A stretch of 64,000 nucleotides of DNA from Pseudoalteromonas apostichopi (GTDB lineage Bacteria; Pseudomonadota; Gammaproteobacteria; Enterobacterales; Alteromonadaceae): contig NZ_AP028065.1 of assembly GCF_030297135.1 (NCBI RefSeq), positions 682,001-746,000 of the forward strand. The letters are read 5' to 3'. The notes beneath the pieces are model-generated. The model had not been told where the DNA came from and ran no database searches. It was given only the letters and a program-made list of their open reading frames with translations. This document shows positions 33,720 through 43,065 of the stretch, one piece after another (position 1 is the stretch's first letter; each line of letters begins with the position of its first letter). Position numbers and translations under genes: made by a program.

Positions 33720-35322
33720 CACCAGCAACACAGCAATTGCGCCCCTGCTTTTTGGCTTTATATAGCGCATTATCAGCTATTTTAAATAAACTATCTGAAT
33801 CAAACGCCTCATTAGTGGCTTTACTGGCAATGCCAATCGATAAAGTAACATAGCTTAAGTCTTCGCGACCTTGGTGGGTAATGTGAGCTGATTCAACAGC
33901 ATTACGCAGGGTTTCTGCCACTTTGAGTGCCTCCTGCTTATCAGTATTACTGAGCACAATTACAAATTCTTCGCCGCCATATCGAGCAACAAAGTGATTG
34001 TCTGGGTTGGTATTATCTTTTAGGAGATTGGCAACCTCACATAGCGCTTTGTCACCTTGATCATGCCCATAAAAGTCATTGTAGAGTTTAAAGTGATCGA
34101 TATCAGCTACGATCAATGAAATAGGCTGTTTAGCTGATACAGCATCACTGGCAAGCTTTGCAAAGTGTTTATCTAGAGCCCTACGATTAGCAAGCTCCGT
34201 CATTGAGTCTGTATTACTGATATGGTTTAACTTCTCATGGCGAAGAAATATTTCTTCACGTTGGTTTTCAATCAGAGTAAATAACTCATTCATTCCCCTT
34301 CCGAGCTGGTGTAATTCGTTATCACCGTAATACTCGTCTCTAGCACTAAAATCGTTATTGCTTATTGCTGAATTTACTAATGTATAAAGCTTTCTAAGTG
34401 GTTTCAAAACCTGTTGATTTATATATAAATAAAACAAAATAAACACTGAGCCAGAAATAAATAACCCAGTGATTAAAGAGCTATCAAACAAACTTCGATC
34501 GTAAGTACGCTCACGCGATTTAATAGAAAGTACAAATAACAAGTTACCCTTTTGGTCATTAACTCCTAAGTAAAGACGCCGATTATGTTGGGAAGCACCC
34601 ATTACGCTACGATTATCACCAAATACTCTGGTTAAATGATCTTTATATTTAAACACTTCGTCCGTGCCATAAAAGCGAATATCATTTGCTAACCCTGGGG
34701 TTAAATTTTCTACAAAACCTTCATCAATAAAGCTCCACAGCAGCAAAGTCCCTACAAATTTACCCGAGCCATCAGACTTCGTTACATTGTAAGCAATTGT
34801 CAGGACTGGAGATTTGTCTATCGTGATAAATCGGACTTTATGAACTAACGCTGATTGGCTATTAGCTATATCATCAGATAAGACTATTAAGTCGTTTTCT
34901 TTCAACAAATGGGAGGTTTCTAAGATCTTTGGTGAGTAAGTCAGATAGTCATTATTAAAACTGCCACCTCCGATAATATTTGCCTGCGTATCATATAAAT
35001 ACCAACCATTCACGTCTAAACGTTGCAGTGCGTCAGCAATAACATAATCATCATTAAACCACTGGGTATCACGTTCGTACGCTGCCACATACATGGTATC
35101 CCAAGCGGAGCTATCAAAAACCATTTTTGACAGCGCATCAATCTCTTGCTGAAGTTGAGACTCCACTCGCTGAATATCAATCCTATCGTTTTGCTTTGTC
35201 ATCGCTTCAAAGGTTGGCAATATCCATAATTGCCTGATGATTGTTTGCGCAAGCAGAATAGCAATACACGCAGCTGTAAAAGCGAGCAATAAGCGTTTTC
35301 TTATCCTCGAGCCAATCACCAT
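33703..35322 (-). CDS. CHASE4-like/HAMP/GGDEF diguanylate cyclase
   Basis: 539 residues from the ATG at 35322 (an upstream TTG at 35337 has no support). TM1 near the N-terminus, a periplasmic CHASE4-like sensor (DSSAWDTMYVAAYERDTQWF, then VNGWYLYDTQANIIGGGSF), TM2 (SLITGLFISGSVFILFYLYI), a HAMP segment (LKPLRKLYTLVNSAISNNDF) and a GGDEF domain with active-site RYGGEEFVIVL. The RxxD inhibitory site five residues before it is not apparent (NPDNHFVARYGG). Role: makes c-di-GMP in response to a periplasmic cue. It is divergent from the H-NOX/kinase operon. Confidence 0.88.
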   Translation of the reverse strand: MVIGSRIRKRLLLAFTAACIAILLAQTIIRQLWILPTFEAMTKQNDRIDIQRVESQLQQEIDALSKMVFDSSAWDTMYVAAYERDTQWFNDDYVIADALQRLDVNGWYLYDTQANIIGGGSFNNDYLTYSPKILETSHLLKENDLIVLSDDIANSQSALVHKVRFITIDKSPVLTIAYNVTKSDGSGKFVGTLLLWSFIDEGFVENLTPGLANDIRFYGTDEVFKYKDHLTRVFGDNRSVMGASQHNRRLYLGVNDQKGNLLFVLSIKSRERTYDRSLFDSSLITGLFISGSVFILFYLYINQQVLKPLRKLYTLVNSAISNNDFSARDEYYGDNELHQLGRGMNELFTLIENQREEIFLRHEKLNHISNTDSMTELANRRALDKHFAKLASDAVSAKQPISLIVADIDHFKLYNDFYGHDQGDKALCEVANLLKDNTNPDNHFVARYGGEEFVIVLSNTDKQEALKVAETLRNAVESAHITHQGREDLSYVTLSIGIASKATNEAFDSDSLFKIADNALYKAKKQGRNCCVAGDKAQL

Positions 35323-35514
35323 AAAATACCAAACCAAACTGCAATCTAAAGACGATAGTATTAAAAAGTATAACCTTATTTAGTAGGTTTGCTTGCTAGC
35401 CTTTAATTAATAATCAAATTAAAAGCTCTAGCCACACAAAAATTGTAAGTAGAGAAATTGTAAAACCCTTGTTTGTATCTAAACTTTTAGTATGACGTTT
35501 TATTGAGTTACTTT

Positions 35515-36054
35515 ATGAAAGGTATCGTCTTTACCGAGTTTTTAGAAATGGTTGAAAATGAGTTTTCTTTTAAGGTGGCTGACAAAATCATTGAAGAAAA
35601 CTCGCTTCCTTCAAACGGCGCCTACACCAGCGTTGGAAATTACGACAATAAAGAACTGCTAATGTTGGTCAGCTCATTAAGCAGGCATATCAATAAACCT
35701 GTTAATGAGCTGGTTCATGCCTACGGTAAGTATTTGTTAAAACGCTTTTTTGTTTTGTTTCCACACTTCTTTAATAATGTCGAAAGCACTTTTGACTTCC
35801 TTGATACCATCGACCGGCACGTGCATATTGAGGTTAAAAAGCTCTACCACGATGCTGAATTACCAAGTTTTGAAACAAAACGAATTAGCAAGAACGAGAT
35901 GAAAATGTTTTATCGCTCAGGTAACCCATTTGCTTGTTTAGCTGAGGGCTTGATTGAGGGAGCCTGTGAACATTTTAATGAAGTAATTACAGTTAAAAGC
36001 GAGATTGACGAAAACTTCCAATCTGCCATTTTTACCCTAACAAAAGAAGCTTAA
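35515..36054 (+). CDS. H-NOX heme-based NO/O2 sensor
   Basis: 179 residues from the ATG at 35515 (the frame extends to a TTG at 35503). It begins MKGIVFTEFLEMVENEFSFK, as bacterial H-NOX proteins do. The proximal heme ligand is His 104 in DRHVHIEVKKLYHDAELPS. The propionate-binding Y-x-S-x-R motif is Y133-R-S135-G-N137, so Tyr and Ser are kept but Arg is Asn. CEHFNE near the end matches the family. Role: cytosolic nitric-oxide sensing that controls the adjoining kinase, as in Shewanella and Vibrio H-NOX/HnoK pairs. The kinase GTG starts one base after its stop. Confidence 0.88.
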   Translation: MKGIVFTEFLEMVENEFSFKVADKIIEENSLPSNGAYTSVGNYDNKELLMLVSSLSRHINKPVNELVHAYGKYLLKRFFVLFPHFFNNVESTFDFLDTIDRHVHIEVKKLYHDAELPSFETKRISKNEMKMFYRSGNPFACLAEGLIEGACEHFNEVITVKSEIDENFQSAIFTLTKEA

Positions 36055-36055
36055 T

Positions 36056-37783
36056 GTGGATGAAGAACTCTACAAACGAAGAATAGAACGAGAGCGCAAG
36101 GCCAGAAAAGAAGCCGAAGCACTTTTAGAACAGAAGTCCTTAGAGTTATATGAAGCAAATATGACGCTAAAACATGCGGCCGAAAATCTAGAAAAAGAAG
36201 TCATCACTCGCACCCAAGATTTAAATAAAGCAAAAGAATTAGCCGATGCCGCCAATCAAGCTAAATCGATGTTTTTAGCAAATATGAGTCATGAAATCCG
36301 CACACCTATGAATGCAATTTTAGGTATGGCCCACCTAGCTCTCAATAGCGATTTGACTGACAAACAGTATGATTACGTCGAAAAAATCCAGCTTTCAGCT
36401 AAATCGTTGCTTGGTGTTATCAATGACATTCTCGACTTTTCTAAAATAGAAGCCAATAAACTCGAACTTGAAAATAGTGATTTTAATCTAAATGACTTCC
36501 TCGCAAATCTAGCAAATCTAGTCAGTAGTTTAATTGAGCAAAATAACACTGAAGTAATCTTTGATATTGATGATGGCATTCCTGAGTTTTTAATCGGTGA
36601 CACTCTTAGGCTCAATCAAGTTTTATTAAATTTACTGAGTAATGCAATTAAGTTTTCAAATCAGAAAAACGTTATGCTTAAAATGGCGATAGAGTCACAA
36701 ACAAATAAAAGTATTTGTATTAATTTTCAGGTGATTGATCAAGGTATTGGCATGTCTGAGGAGCAAGTAACTAATGTGTTTAAGCCCTTTTCACAAGCCG
36801 ATGTTTCTACAACACGTAAGTTTGGTGGTACAGGTCTTGGCCTTGTTATTAGCAAAAAGATCCTCGAGCTTATGGGAGGTAACATTGAGGTTAAAAGCCA
36901 ATTAAACAAAGGCAGTTGCTTTAGTTTTACAGTGTCATTCGCTAAATCATCCAAACAAAGTACTCACGACACAAACGTTTTTAAACAAAAGCATGCTCTT
37001 ATTATTGAACAAAGCAACCACCCTGAAGCAGTTTTACGGAATATGCTCAATACATTAGAAATCAACACCCATACTATTAACTGTAAAGATGAAAGACTGT
37101 TAGAAATCAGTATTAGCCATGACTATGACTTTATTTTTTTAGACTGGCATGTTCTAAACTATGAGCAAAATAACATTTTGGAGAACCTCAAACAGCAGCT
37201 TTCTATCGACATTACAAAAACCATTATTCTCGCTTCTTATGAAAACCAAGAGGTTAAAAACACCCTTAGTACACTTAATAAAACCGTTGAAGAAATATTA
37301 TTAAAGCCAATTATTAAAGGAAATCTACTCAAAACGCTTGAGCATGTTATGGGTATCGCCACGAAAAAAGATAACAGTGTAGACAACACATGCTTTAAAA
37401 AGTTTGCTGGCTCAAAAATACTGCTTGTTGAAGACAACCCCCTCAACCAACAAGTCGCATCGCAAATACTGCGCTCAAATGGATTTATTGTTGATGTCGC
37501 CGAGGATGGCATAGCGGCCATTGAAGCTGTCGAAAAAGACTCTTTCGATTGTATTTTAATGGACTGCCAAATGCCAAAAATGGATGGTTATACCGCTGCT
37601 AATAAAATTAAAAAGCAATCAAAGTATGCCCATATTCCTATTATCGCCATGACTGCCAATACTATGGAAGCCGACATAACTAAAGCCAAAGAATCGGGGA
37701 TGCAAGGTTACATAGCCAAGCCTATAGAAGTACAAAACATGTTTGAAGTAATTGCAGCATATTTAAGCCAAAAACAACCCTAA
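36056..37783 (+). CDS. Hybrid histidine kinase paired with H-NOX (HnoK-like)
   Basis: 575 residues from the GTG at 36056. A coiled-coil N-terminus (RRIERERKARKEAEALLEQK onward) replaces a sensor domain, consistent with regulation by the H-NOX protein. HisKA: MSHEIRTPMNAILGMAHLAL. HATPase: NLLSNAIKFS, DQGIGMSEEQ, GGTGLGLVIS. A first receiver-like domain (about 310-425) has LDWHVL and KPI but lacks the acidic pair. The last is a full receiver: KILLVEDNPLNQQVASQIL, phospho-Asp in ILMDCQMPKMDGY, AKPIEV. No phosphotransfer domain, so an HPt partner is needed. In related bacteria this system tunes c-di-GMP and biofilm. Confidence 0.88.
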   Translation: MDEELYKRRIERERKARKEAEALLEQKSLELYEANMTLKHAAENLEKEVITRTQDLNKAKELADAANQAKSMFLANMSHEIRTPMNAILGMAHLALNSDLTDKQYDYVEKIQLSAKSLLGVINDILDFSKIEANKLELENSDFNLNDFLANLANLVSSLIEQNNTEVIFDIDDGIPEFLIGDTLRLNQVLLNLLSNAIKFSNQKNVMLKMAIESQTNKSICINFQVIDQGIGMSEEQVTNVFKPFSQADVSTTRKFGGTGLGLVISKKILELMGGNIEVKSQLNKGSCFSFTVSFAKSSKQSTHDTNVFKQKHALIIEQSNHPEAVLRNMLNTLEINTHTINCKDERLLEISISHDYDFIFLDWHVLNYEQNNILENLKQQLSIDITKTIILASYENQEVKNTLSTLNKTVEEILLKPIIKGNLLKTLEHVMGIATKKDNSVDNTCFKKFAGSKILLVEDNPLNQQVASQILRSNGFIVDVAEDGIAAIEAVEKDSFDCILMDCQMPKMDGYTAANKIKKQSKYAHIPIIAMTANTMEADITKAKESGMQGYIAKPIEVQNMFEVIAAYLSQKQP

Positions 37784-38919
37784 TCAGCGAGCTCTATTAA
37801 TTTTTGTTCTACTAACGAGCCGTTTTGCTTACGAAACTCATTGGGGTTTATCCCTACACTGCTTTTAAAAACACGATTAAAAGTAGCAAGCGAAGAAAAA
37901 CCACTTTCAAGTGCAATACTTAGAATGCTCCAATGACTTGCTTCGTCTTTTAGGAGCAACATTTGCGCATGCTTTACTCGATACTGATTAATAAATAAAT
38001 TAAAATTAGTGGCTTTAAAATGATGGCGAATAGCGCGGCTAATTTTATACTCAGGTACTGCTAAAGCTTGTGCAAAGTCAGAAATTTTCAAATTAGTTTG
38101 CAAATAAACCTGTTGCTTAATAATAAGTGCTTCTATACCCTTGGTCAGCTCAGGCTCTATTTCTCTATTTTCTGACGGCTCAATTTTTTTAGTAGCTTGA
38201 ACTGCCCTTTCAGAGTTCACCTCTTCAATTTCAGCAGATTCAGTTACACAAGGATGGGGACGCTTTTGCAAAAACATCACTAACTGCATTGCAAGTACGA
38301 TTAACAAGGCGGATGAGGTAATTATAAGTGGCTCAAACTGTTGAAATTCGCTTTCACTAAATAAAAACTTAGGCAGTATGCTGGCATTAAATACTGCTAA
38401 AAAGTAACAACTAGCAAAAATAGTTGCCTGCCACTTTTGCGTTCGTGTTTTACCTTTATAGCCTCGTAATGCTTCCCAAAAGGACAGCACCAGAATACTC
38501 GAAGATAGCAGCACAGTTATTTCACCCATACCTTGCTTTAAACGCCACATGAATTGGCTATCTGGGAAAATCTGCGCATCAACACTTACCAAATAATGCC
38601 AAGTTTGATTAAACATAATCAAACCTGCAATAGTGCTGGCTACAGCAATATGCACCATGGAAAAAGGCTTGTGCTCACGAAACAAAGTGCGTGATATAAG
38701 CCAAGACATATTACATGTTGCACAAGTAAATAAACCGATTAAATAGCTGTAAACACCAATACTCGGTGCACTGATTTTTTGCACCCCAACCATGCAAAGC
38801 GAACCACAAAAGACAGCAAACAGATAATGAATAAGCTGCTTATCTTTTTTCATGCCATTTAGCAACATTAGCCCCATACAAACAAAAACGAGTAAGTAAT
38901 AAGGGGAAGTATTTTGCAT
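37780..38919 (-). CDS. Membrane-bound AraC-family regulator
   Basis: 379 residues from the ATG at 38919, preceded by AAGGT; a longer start at 38964 is possible. Seven or so membrane helices fill residues 1-225 (SPYYLLVFVCMGLMLLNGM, VHIAVASTIAGLIMFNQTWH, LLIVLAMQLVMFLQKR), then an acidic linker, then a C-terminal AraC HTH pair: LKISDFAQALAVPEYKISRA and SHWSILSIALESGFSSLATF, with FKSSVGINPNEFRKQ. Such regulators sense envelope or small-molecule cues. It converges on the hybrid kinase with a 4-bp overlap. Targets unknown. Confidence 0.85.
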   Translation of the reverse strand: MQNTSPYYLLVFVCMGLMLLNGMKKDKQLIHYLFAVFCGSLCMVGVQKISAPSIGVYSYLIGLFTCATCNMSWLISRTLFREHKPFSMVHIAVASTIAGLIMFNQTWHYLVSVDAQIFPDSQFMWRLKQGMGEITVLLSSSILVLSFWEALRGYKGKTRTQKWQATIFASCYFLAVFNASILPKFLFSESEFQQFEPLIITSSALLIVLAMQLVMFLQKRPHPCVTESAEIEEVNSERAVQATKKIEPSENREIEPELTKGIEALIIKQQVYLQTNLKISDFAQALAVPEYKISRAIRHHFKATNFNLFINQYRVKHAQMLLLKDEASHWSILSIALESGFSSLATFNRVFKSSVGINPNEFRKQNGSLVEQKLIELAD

Positions 38920-39144
38920 AACTCTGCATACCTTAAATTGGGAGTTTGATGAATAATTTACCAATCAGGTAAGTTTACTTTTTCAAAATCAACATGGCAA
39001 AAAGAGTTTGTTAGTGAATGTGTCAAACCCTGCATTGGCGGTCATAAATAAACACAATATTTCATTGATCAAATTCCGAATTTGATAAGAAATATTTCTC
39101 TAGCCCTTTATATTTGCGGTATTAGCAATAATGTAATGGAATTG

Positions 39145-39957
39145 ATGATGTTTAACAAAAATAGCAAACTTACACCTTTGAAGGCGCTCAGATACAGTAA
39201 AAAGCTTTGGTTTATTTGCTTATTACTGGCACAAATTTGCTTTGTGGGTTATCTCATTCTTGGTTATGGAGTGACAAGTATGACCACAGGTCTATCTGGT
39301 TGGAATCGACTTAACAACACCGCTTATGTAGCAAATGATACCACGGGGAATTTGATGTATGCAGTGCATGTATTATTTGCTGTAGTGATGATTCTTGGCG
39401 GAAGCTTACAGCTTATTGAAAAATTACGTGCAAAATACAAAACCTTTCATCGATATAATGGCCGTGTATTCGTTGTTTTAGCTTGCAGTATTTCATTTGC
39501 CGGCATGTATTTAATGATAGTAAGAGGCACCGTTGGTAACACCTTGATGCATGCGCTGACAATGTTTGGCGGCTTAGTGGTTATCATCTCAAGTCTATTT
39601 GCAGTGAAAACTGCGCGGGCTCGTAACTTCAATGCGCATAAAACTTGGGCGATACGTTTATATCTCGCTGCTAATGGTGTGTTGTTTTTTAGATTACTGA
39701 TATTTGCATGGTTTTTAGTATTTGGCAGCTTAGGGGTCGATAGCAAAACATTCACAGGCCCTGCCGTGCTTGCCGTTAGTCTTTGCTCTTACCTGATACC
39801 TCTTTTCATAGCCGAGCTTGTCCGCTATGCAGAACAAACTAACCATAAATTTATTACAATCGGAACGGCATGTTTGATGGCGTTTATATCTGTCGTGTTC
39901 TTAATCGGTTTATTTGGAGTAACGCTGGCAAACTGGTACCCCGCTATCATTGCTTAA
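39145..39957 (+). CDS. DUF2306-type membrane protein
   Basis: 270 residues (ATG at 39145; an upstream TTG at 39082 gives a longer version). About seven helices: LWFICLLLAQICFVGYLILG, AVHVLFAVVMILGGSLQLIE, FVVLACSISFAGMYLMIV, MHALTMFGGLVVIISSLFAV. KYKTFHRYNGRVFV and NFNAHKTWAIRLYLA hold the conserved His/Arg of DUF2306, a cytochrome b561-like membrane family of unknown role. Lone gene followed by a terminator. Confidence 0.75.
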   Translation: MMFNKNSKLTPLKALRYSKKLWFICLLLAQICFVGYLILGYGVTSMTTGLSGWNRLNNTAYVANDTTGNLMYAVHVLFAVVMILGGSLQLIEKLRAKYKTFHRYNGRVFVVLACSISFAGMYLMIVRGTVGNTLMHALTMFGGLVVIISSLFAVKTARARNFNAHKTWAIRLYLAANGVLFFRLLIFAWFLVFGSLGVDSKTFTGPAVLAVSLCSYLIPLFIAELVRYAEQTNHKFITIGTACLMAFISVVFLIGLFGVTLANWYPAIIA

Positions 39958-39975
39958 CCAAGCTTTAAAGCTAAA

Positions 39976-39999
39976 AAAGCCACCCAAGTAGGTGGCTTT
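39976..39999 (+). terminator. Terminator of the DUF2306 gene
   Basis: AAAGCCACC, a six-base loop and GGTGGCTTT form a perfect 9-bp stem flanked by A and T runs; it may also work for the convergent GH43 gene. Confidence 0.8.
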
Positions 40000-40025
40000 A
40001 TGATCTGAGTTTACGGCCTATAAAG

Positions 40026-41027
40026 TTAATAGAGTTCAAATAACGGGCGACCATTTTCGTCGTACTTCACTTCTAACACACGTGCGTGACGGTTTGGATC
40101 ATAAAGAGGATCTTTTATAATCTCCTCAAGTGGACGGGTGTCTGTTTTTGGCACCACACTCGGCTCACCCACTGCGTGCTCATAGTCACGAGCATGGTAA
40201 ATACACAGTGGCGTTTCACCATCTTCAGCAACAGTAAAACAGTTGTGACCCGGACCAAAGATTTTCTTTTCAATATTCGTCTCTAGCACTGGCGTACGTG
40301 TTTTAGTCCACGAATTGCGATCAAGTAAATCGCTATTTTCATCTGCTTCCATATAGCCCATGCAGTAGCATGCACCCGTTGCGCTTGCAGAGAAAGCAAT
40401 GAAGATTTTACCGTTATGTTTTAGAACTGCTGGGCCTTCGTTAACCCAAAAGTCCACGCGCTCCCAATCGTAATCAGGCGTAGTCAGCATAAACTGTGCA
40501 GTTTTTAGTTTAATTGGTGATTCCATTTCAGCTAAATAAAGATTTGATGCAGCAAATTGGCCGCCTGTTTTTTCTGCCCAGCAGAAGTAACGCTTACCGT
40601 TATTTTCAAAAATGGTGGCATCTAAAGAAAAGTCAGTGAACGACTTTTCATCACCTTCAGCAGCTTGCATCATGCCAAGTTCAACCCACTCATCATTAAG
40701 TGGATCTTGACCTTTACACTCAAGTACATATGGACGTAACGCCCAAATATCATCTTCTTCACTGGCTGCAAAGTAGATATACCACTTGCCATCAAGATAA
40801 TGAATTTCAGGCGCCCAGATATGACGACTCATTGGTCCGCTGTCGTGTTTAAACCAAATATCAAAGGTTTCAGCATCTTTTAAACCTTCTAATGTCTCAG
40901 ACTTACGAAGCTCAATACGGTCATAAGTTGGTACAGAACCTGTAAAATAATAAAAACCATCGCTGTGCTTATGCACAAATGGGTCGGCACGCTGCTCTAC
41001 TAACGGACTGTTTGTTTGTAATGTCAT
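40026..41027 (-). CDS. Glycoside hydrolase family 43 (arabinosidase/xylosidase-like)
   Basis: 333 residues, a five-blade propeller. Catalytic residues visible: the base in RADPFVHKHSDGFYYFTGS (Asp 16), the modulator in FSLDATIFENNGKRYFCWAE (Asp) and the acid in VNEGPAVLKHNGKIFIAFSA (Glu). HIWAPEIHYLDGKWYIYFAA and GPGHNCF also mark the family. No signal peptide, so it works in the cytoplasm on imported oligosaccharides. Family substrates are arabinosides or xylosides; the exact one cannot be read. It is a neighbour of a GH29 gene. Confidence 0.88.
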   Translation of the reverse strand: MTLQTNSPLVEQRADPFVHKHSDGFYYFTGSVPTYDRIELRKSETLEGLKDAETFDIWFKHDSGPMSRHIWAPEIHYLDGKWYIYFAASEEDDIWALRPYVLECKGQDPLNDEWVELGMMQAAEGDEKSFTDFSLDATIFENNGKRYFCWAEKTGGQFAASNLYLAEMESPIKLKTAQFMLTTPDYDWERVDFWVNEGPAVLKHNGKIFIAFSASATGACYCMGYMEADENSDLLDRNSWTKTRTPVLETNIEKKIFGPGHNCFTVAEDGETPLCIYHARDYEHAVGEPSVVPKTDTRPLEEIIKDPLYDPNRHARVLEVKYDENGRPLFELY

Positions 41028-41233
41028 CTTGAAACCTGATCGTTATACTTATAATTTGTATTATTTTATTACTTTTTAGCGAGAACACAAATATAACATT
41101 ATTTTTAACAGACAGTGAAAAGAAATGTAAGCTGCTCTGTGAGTTTCAATGTACGAGGAATTAAAAAGTATGAACCTAGCTCGTTATCAAACATTTATGG
41201 AAAAAGGGGGTTTCCCCCCTTTGTTTGGGATCA

Positions 41234-42718
41234 CTAAAACGAGTCTTTTTTAAAACTCCTCTTAGATTTTTTAGATAAGACGAGATCAACTGCCATTACG
41301 TCACCCGATACCTTTTTCACTATTAAAGTGTGTGCTCCAGCTGATAAATCATGTTTTTCAAATATAATACTTTGCACTTGACGGAAGTTATTTTCATCAA
41401 AAGTTGAAAACTGTCCTTGATATTGACCATCGATGAGAATCTCAACAGTACCTTGATCAGCAGCTTTTGATGTAGCAAATACAATACTTGAACCTTGGAA
41501 ATCATAACTAAAGTAAGCACCATTAATCATTGTAATGTGCCTATCTTGCATATACTCACCCATATTTGTTTGGCTCGCGCTGATCCAATATCCACTTTCG
41601 CTATAATGTATCCTTGGATCATCATCATTTACCAACTCGAGGCTTGAATAGGTGGTGTCACTTGTTGTGCCAAGTGCATTACCAATAGTCTGAATTTGCA
41701 CCAGACGATCAGCAATCCAGCTGCCATCGGCATTGATAGCCACATCTAACGTTATCAACCCACCTTCATCAACAATTAGCTTTACTCTGTTAGCTATTTC
41801 TGTGTTCGAATACTTTAAGCTGCTCTTTACTTGTCCCCATCCCCCTAAAGAGGTATAGGTAAATCCATGCCACTGCACTTTTGAACCTAAAGCTGTTATG
41901 ACTTTTTTAGAAGAAGGTGCCTTAGGTAACTCGTTAGTTTTACCTGATGTGTATTGGCTGTGTGGTTCTTTGGGTGCAAAGCTATGCTCATCACCAGCAT
42001 GAAAACTGATCGTCGCATTTGGGTTGCCACTTCGAACAGACTGAGCAAGTTGATCAGCAACGAAATAAGCATTCTTTGCCTCGAGTTTTTGTTTCGATTC
42101 ATCTGCTTCAAACCAATTATCAAACCACCAGCCAGCGATGTTGGCTCCCCAAGCCTGTGATCTTTCGCTGATAAAACCGGTTATAAACCAATCAGGGTAA
42201 GGTGCTTTAGTTTTTGTACCCGTCCACCTATCCCCTAAGTGCGAAGGTATATAAGCAATTAGCTTAATGCCTTTTCGTTTAAGTGCTTTGGCTAAATCCA
42301 AAACAAGGTCACGGGTAGGCGTGTAATCAGCCTGATTTGAGTTAACTTGGGTGATACAACCAGGCGCAACTTTTTTGCTTGGGCATGCTGGCGAGTGTAA
42401 GTCGTAAATATCACTCGGGGTCGATAAATAACCTCTATTTTGAGTAATCGTAAAAATTACATAGCTATAACCAAGCTTGACTGCTTTATCTGCATAATCG
42501 TTGACATCAAAACCATTAACGTAGTGATTCCATTCGTTGTAGTCTGTTATTTTATACCATGCATTATCTAGAGTACCTCCAGCAAGGTAATGATGACTTA
42601 TCCCCCACTTTGCATCTTTCATCCAGTTAACTTCGCCTGGTAACTGGGATGCACTCGAACCTAAACTGGCAATGACTACTGTAATAACAAATATAACTTT
42701 AGAGGAGCGACTTTTCAT
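41234..42718 (-). CDS. GH29-like alpha-L-fucosidase, exported
   Basis: 494 residues from the ATG at 42718, which exposes a signal peptide (KVIFVITVVIASLGSSASQL); the frame runs further upstream to 42781. The N-terminal barrel has NWMKDAKWGISHHYLAGGTL and DYADKAVKLGYSYVIFTITQ, and the nucleophile is probably the Asp of GWWFDNWFEAD, as in GH29. The last about 120 residues form a beta-rich carbohydrate-binding-like domain (YFSYDFQGSSIVFATSKAAD, SAGAHTLIVKKVSG). Role: release of fucose from extracellular glycans; assignment to GH29 is by motif only. Confidence 0.7.
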   Translation of the reverse strand: MKSRSSKVIFVITVVIASLGSSASQLPGEVNWMKDAKWGISHHYLAGGTLDNAWYKITDYNEWNHYVNGFDVNDYADKAVKLGYSYVIFTITQNRGYLSTPSDIYDLHSPACPSKKVAPGCITQVNSNQADYTPTRDLVLDLAKALKRKGIKLIAYIPSHLGDRWTGTKTKAPYPDWFITGFISERSQAWGANIAGWWFDNWFEADESKQKLEAKNAYFVADQLAQSVRSGNPNATISFHAGDEHSFAPKEPHSQYTSGKTNELPKAPSSKKVITALGSKVQWHGFTYTSLGGWGQVKSSLKYSNTEIANRVKLIVDEGGLITLDVAINADGSWIADRLVQIQTIGNALGTTSDTTYSSLELVNDDDPRIHYSESGYWISASQTNMGEYMQDRHITMINGAYFSYDFQGSSIVFATSKAADQGTVEILIDGQYQGQFSTFDENNFRQVQSIIFEKHDLSAGAHTLIVKKVSGDVMAVDLVLSKKSKRSFKKDSF

Positions 42719-42919
42719 CACTACTAAACCACATGAAAGCTGACACTTGCACGAGTTTAACCATTTACATTTAATCAACAATAAGCTTGCTCTAGGAAAT
42801 CGTCATCCAAATCGCTACATCACTCAATAGTAAAAGATTAAGTAGTTGAAAATTAGACATTAAAAAACCTTGTACTATGTGAATTTTCTGACTCGTAGAC
42901 AAACATTAGATTAGTAAAA

Positions 42920-42935
42920 ATGTTAGCGCTTTAGT
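42920..42935. promoter_or_regulatory. LacI-type operator-like site upstream of the GH29 gene
   Basis: ATGTTAGCGCTTTAGT has an AGCGCT centre with partly symmetrical arms, the pattern of LacI-family operators. It lies about 200 bp before the GH29 start. No LacI gene is in the window. Confidence 0.25.
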
Positions 42936-43015
42936 TATCAGCTGAACTTCTAAATAATTATGTTGTAGGTGATGAACCTACACTAAAGCCTCCTTCTAGA
43001 TGCTTTTTTTGGGGT

Positions 43016-43046
43016 ATAAAAAAAGCCGCTACAAATGTAGCGGCTT
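43016..43046 (-). terminator. Terminator of the large propeller/PKD lipoprotein gene
   Basis: AAGCCGCTACA, an AA loop and TGTAGCGGCTT form a perfect 11-bp stem with a run of seven T on the minus strand. It lies 20 bp after the stop. Confidence 0.88.
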
Positions 43047-43065
43047 ACTACTAAGCAAATCTTAT

